Made by a program: the position numbers and the translations under genes
Shown here: in pieces, positions 5,975-6,012 of the stretch
Numbering within the stretch: the first letter of the stretch is position 1
How the letters are laid out: every line of letters begins with the position of its first letter
Notes under the pieces: model-generated
Told to the model about the DNA's origin: nothing
Database searches by the model: none
The model's input: only the letters and a program-made list of their open reading frames with translations
Assembly (NCBI GenBank): GCA_031426435.1
Contig: JANPLH010000234.1
Span: 1 to 6,012, forward strand
DNA length: 6,012 nt
Reading direction: 5' to 3'
Origin: UBA6168 sp031426435
GTDB lineage: Bacteria; Bacteroidota; Bacteroidia; Chitinophagales; Saprospiraceae

Positions 5975-5982
5975 TAATTTTG
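5975..5982 (+). promoter_or_regulatory. Rightward promoter, -7 box TAATTTTG, for a gene beyond the window
   Basis: TAATTTTG followed by CA is an exact TAnnTTTG match on the plus strand in AT-rich, gene-free DNA. No ideal -33 TTG is present: the nearest, at 5959, is only about 13 bases from the box. Transcription would begin near 5988 and leave the window within some 25 bases. This makes 5745-6012 a divergent control region between ACMSD and the unseen gene. Confidence 0.6.
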
Positions 5983-6012
5983 CAAAACTTTTTTACATTA
6001 TAATCTCAATTC

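Overview
The window looks like an ordinary chromosomal stretch from a member of the Bacteroidota. Three things suggest this. The DnaE has the PHP-domain wording typical of that phylum. Several gene starts are preceded by TAnnTTTG-like boxes, the -7 element of Bacteroidota sigma-A promoters, and most starts lack a Shine-Dalgarno sequence. The FtsX/MacB-type permease is also of a kind common there. A placement near Saprospiria or a similar environmental lineage is only a guess; no rRNA or other marker is present.

All four genes lie on the minus strand, so transcription runs from right to left. Positions 1-401 hold the N-terminal 133 residues of an ABC-transporter permease that leaves the window. 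Positions 402-603 form a short intergenic stretch with a degenerate 8-bp tandem repeat touching the permease start and two terminator-like hairpins behind dnaE. Positions 604-4161 are dnaE, the replicative DNA polymerase III alpha subunit, complete at 1185 aa. Positions 4162-4321 are its leader: two 8-bp-periodic repeat arrays in opposite orientation, able to form a hairpin next to the start codon, plus a promoter-like box. Positions 4322-4660 encode a small protein resembling DUF6166, with lower GC than its neighbours. Positions 4737-5744 encode a full-length 2-amino-3-carboxymuconate-6-semialdehyde decarboxylase (ACMSD), the branch-point enzyme of the kynurenine route of tryptophan breakdown. 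Positions 5745-6012 are non-coding: a promoter and nested inverted repeats for the ACMSD gene, and a rightward promoter for a gene beyond the window.

The genes do not form one pathway. dnaE is a housekeeping gene with its own promoter candidate and terminators. ACMSD is catabolic and seems separately controlled. The DUF6166-like gene is probably an accessory insertion between them. I see no transposase, integrase, CRISPR array, tRNA, rRNA or multi-gene defence system. The most unusual signals are the 8-bp-periodic repeat arrays placed at two gene starts, the hairpin in the dnaE leader, and the operator-like inverted repeats ahead of ACMSD. The coding content itself is conventional.
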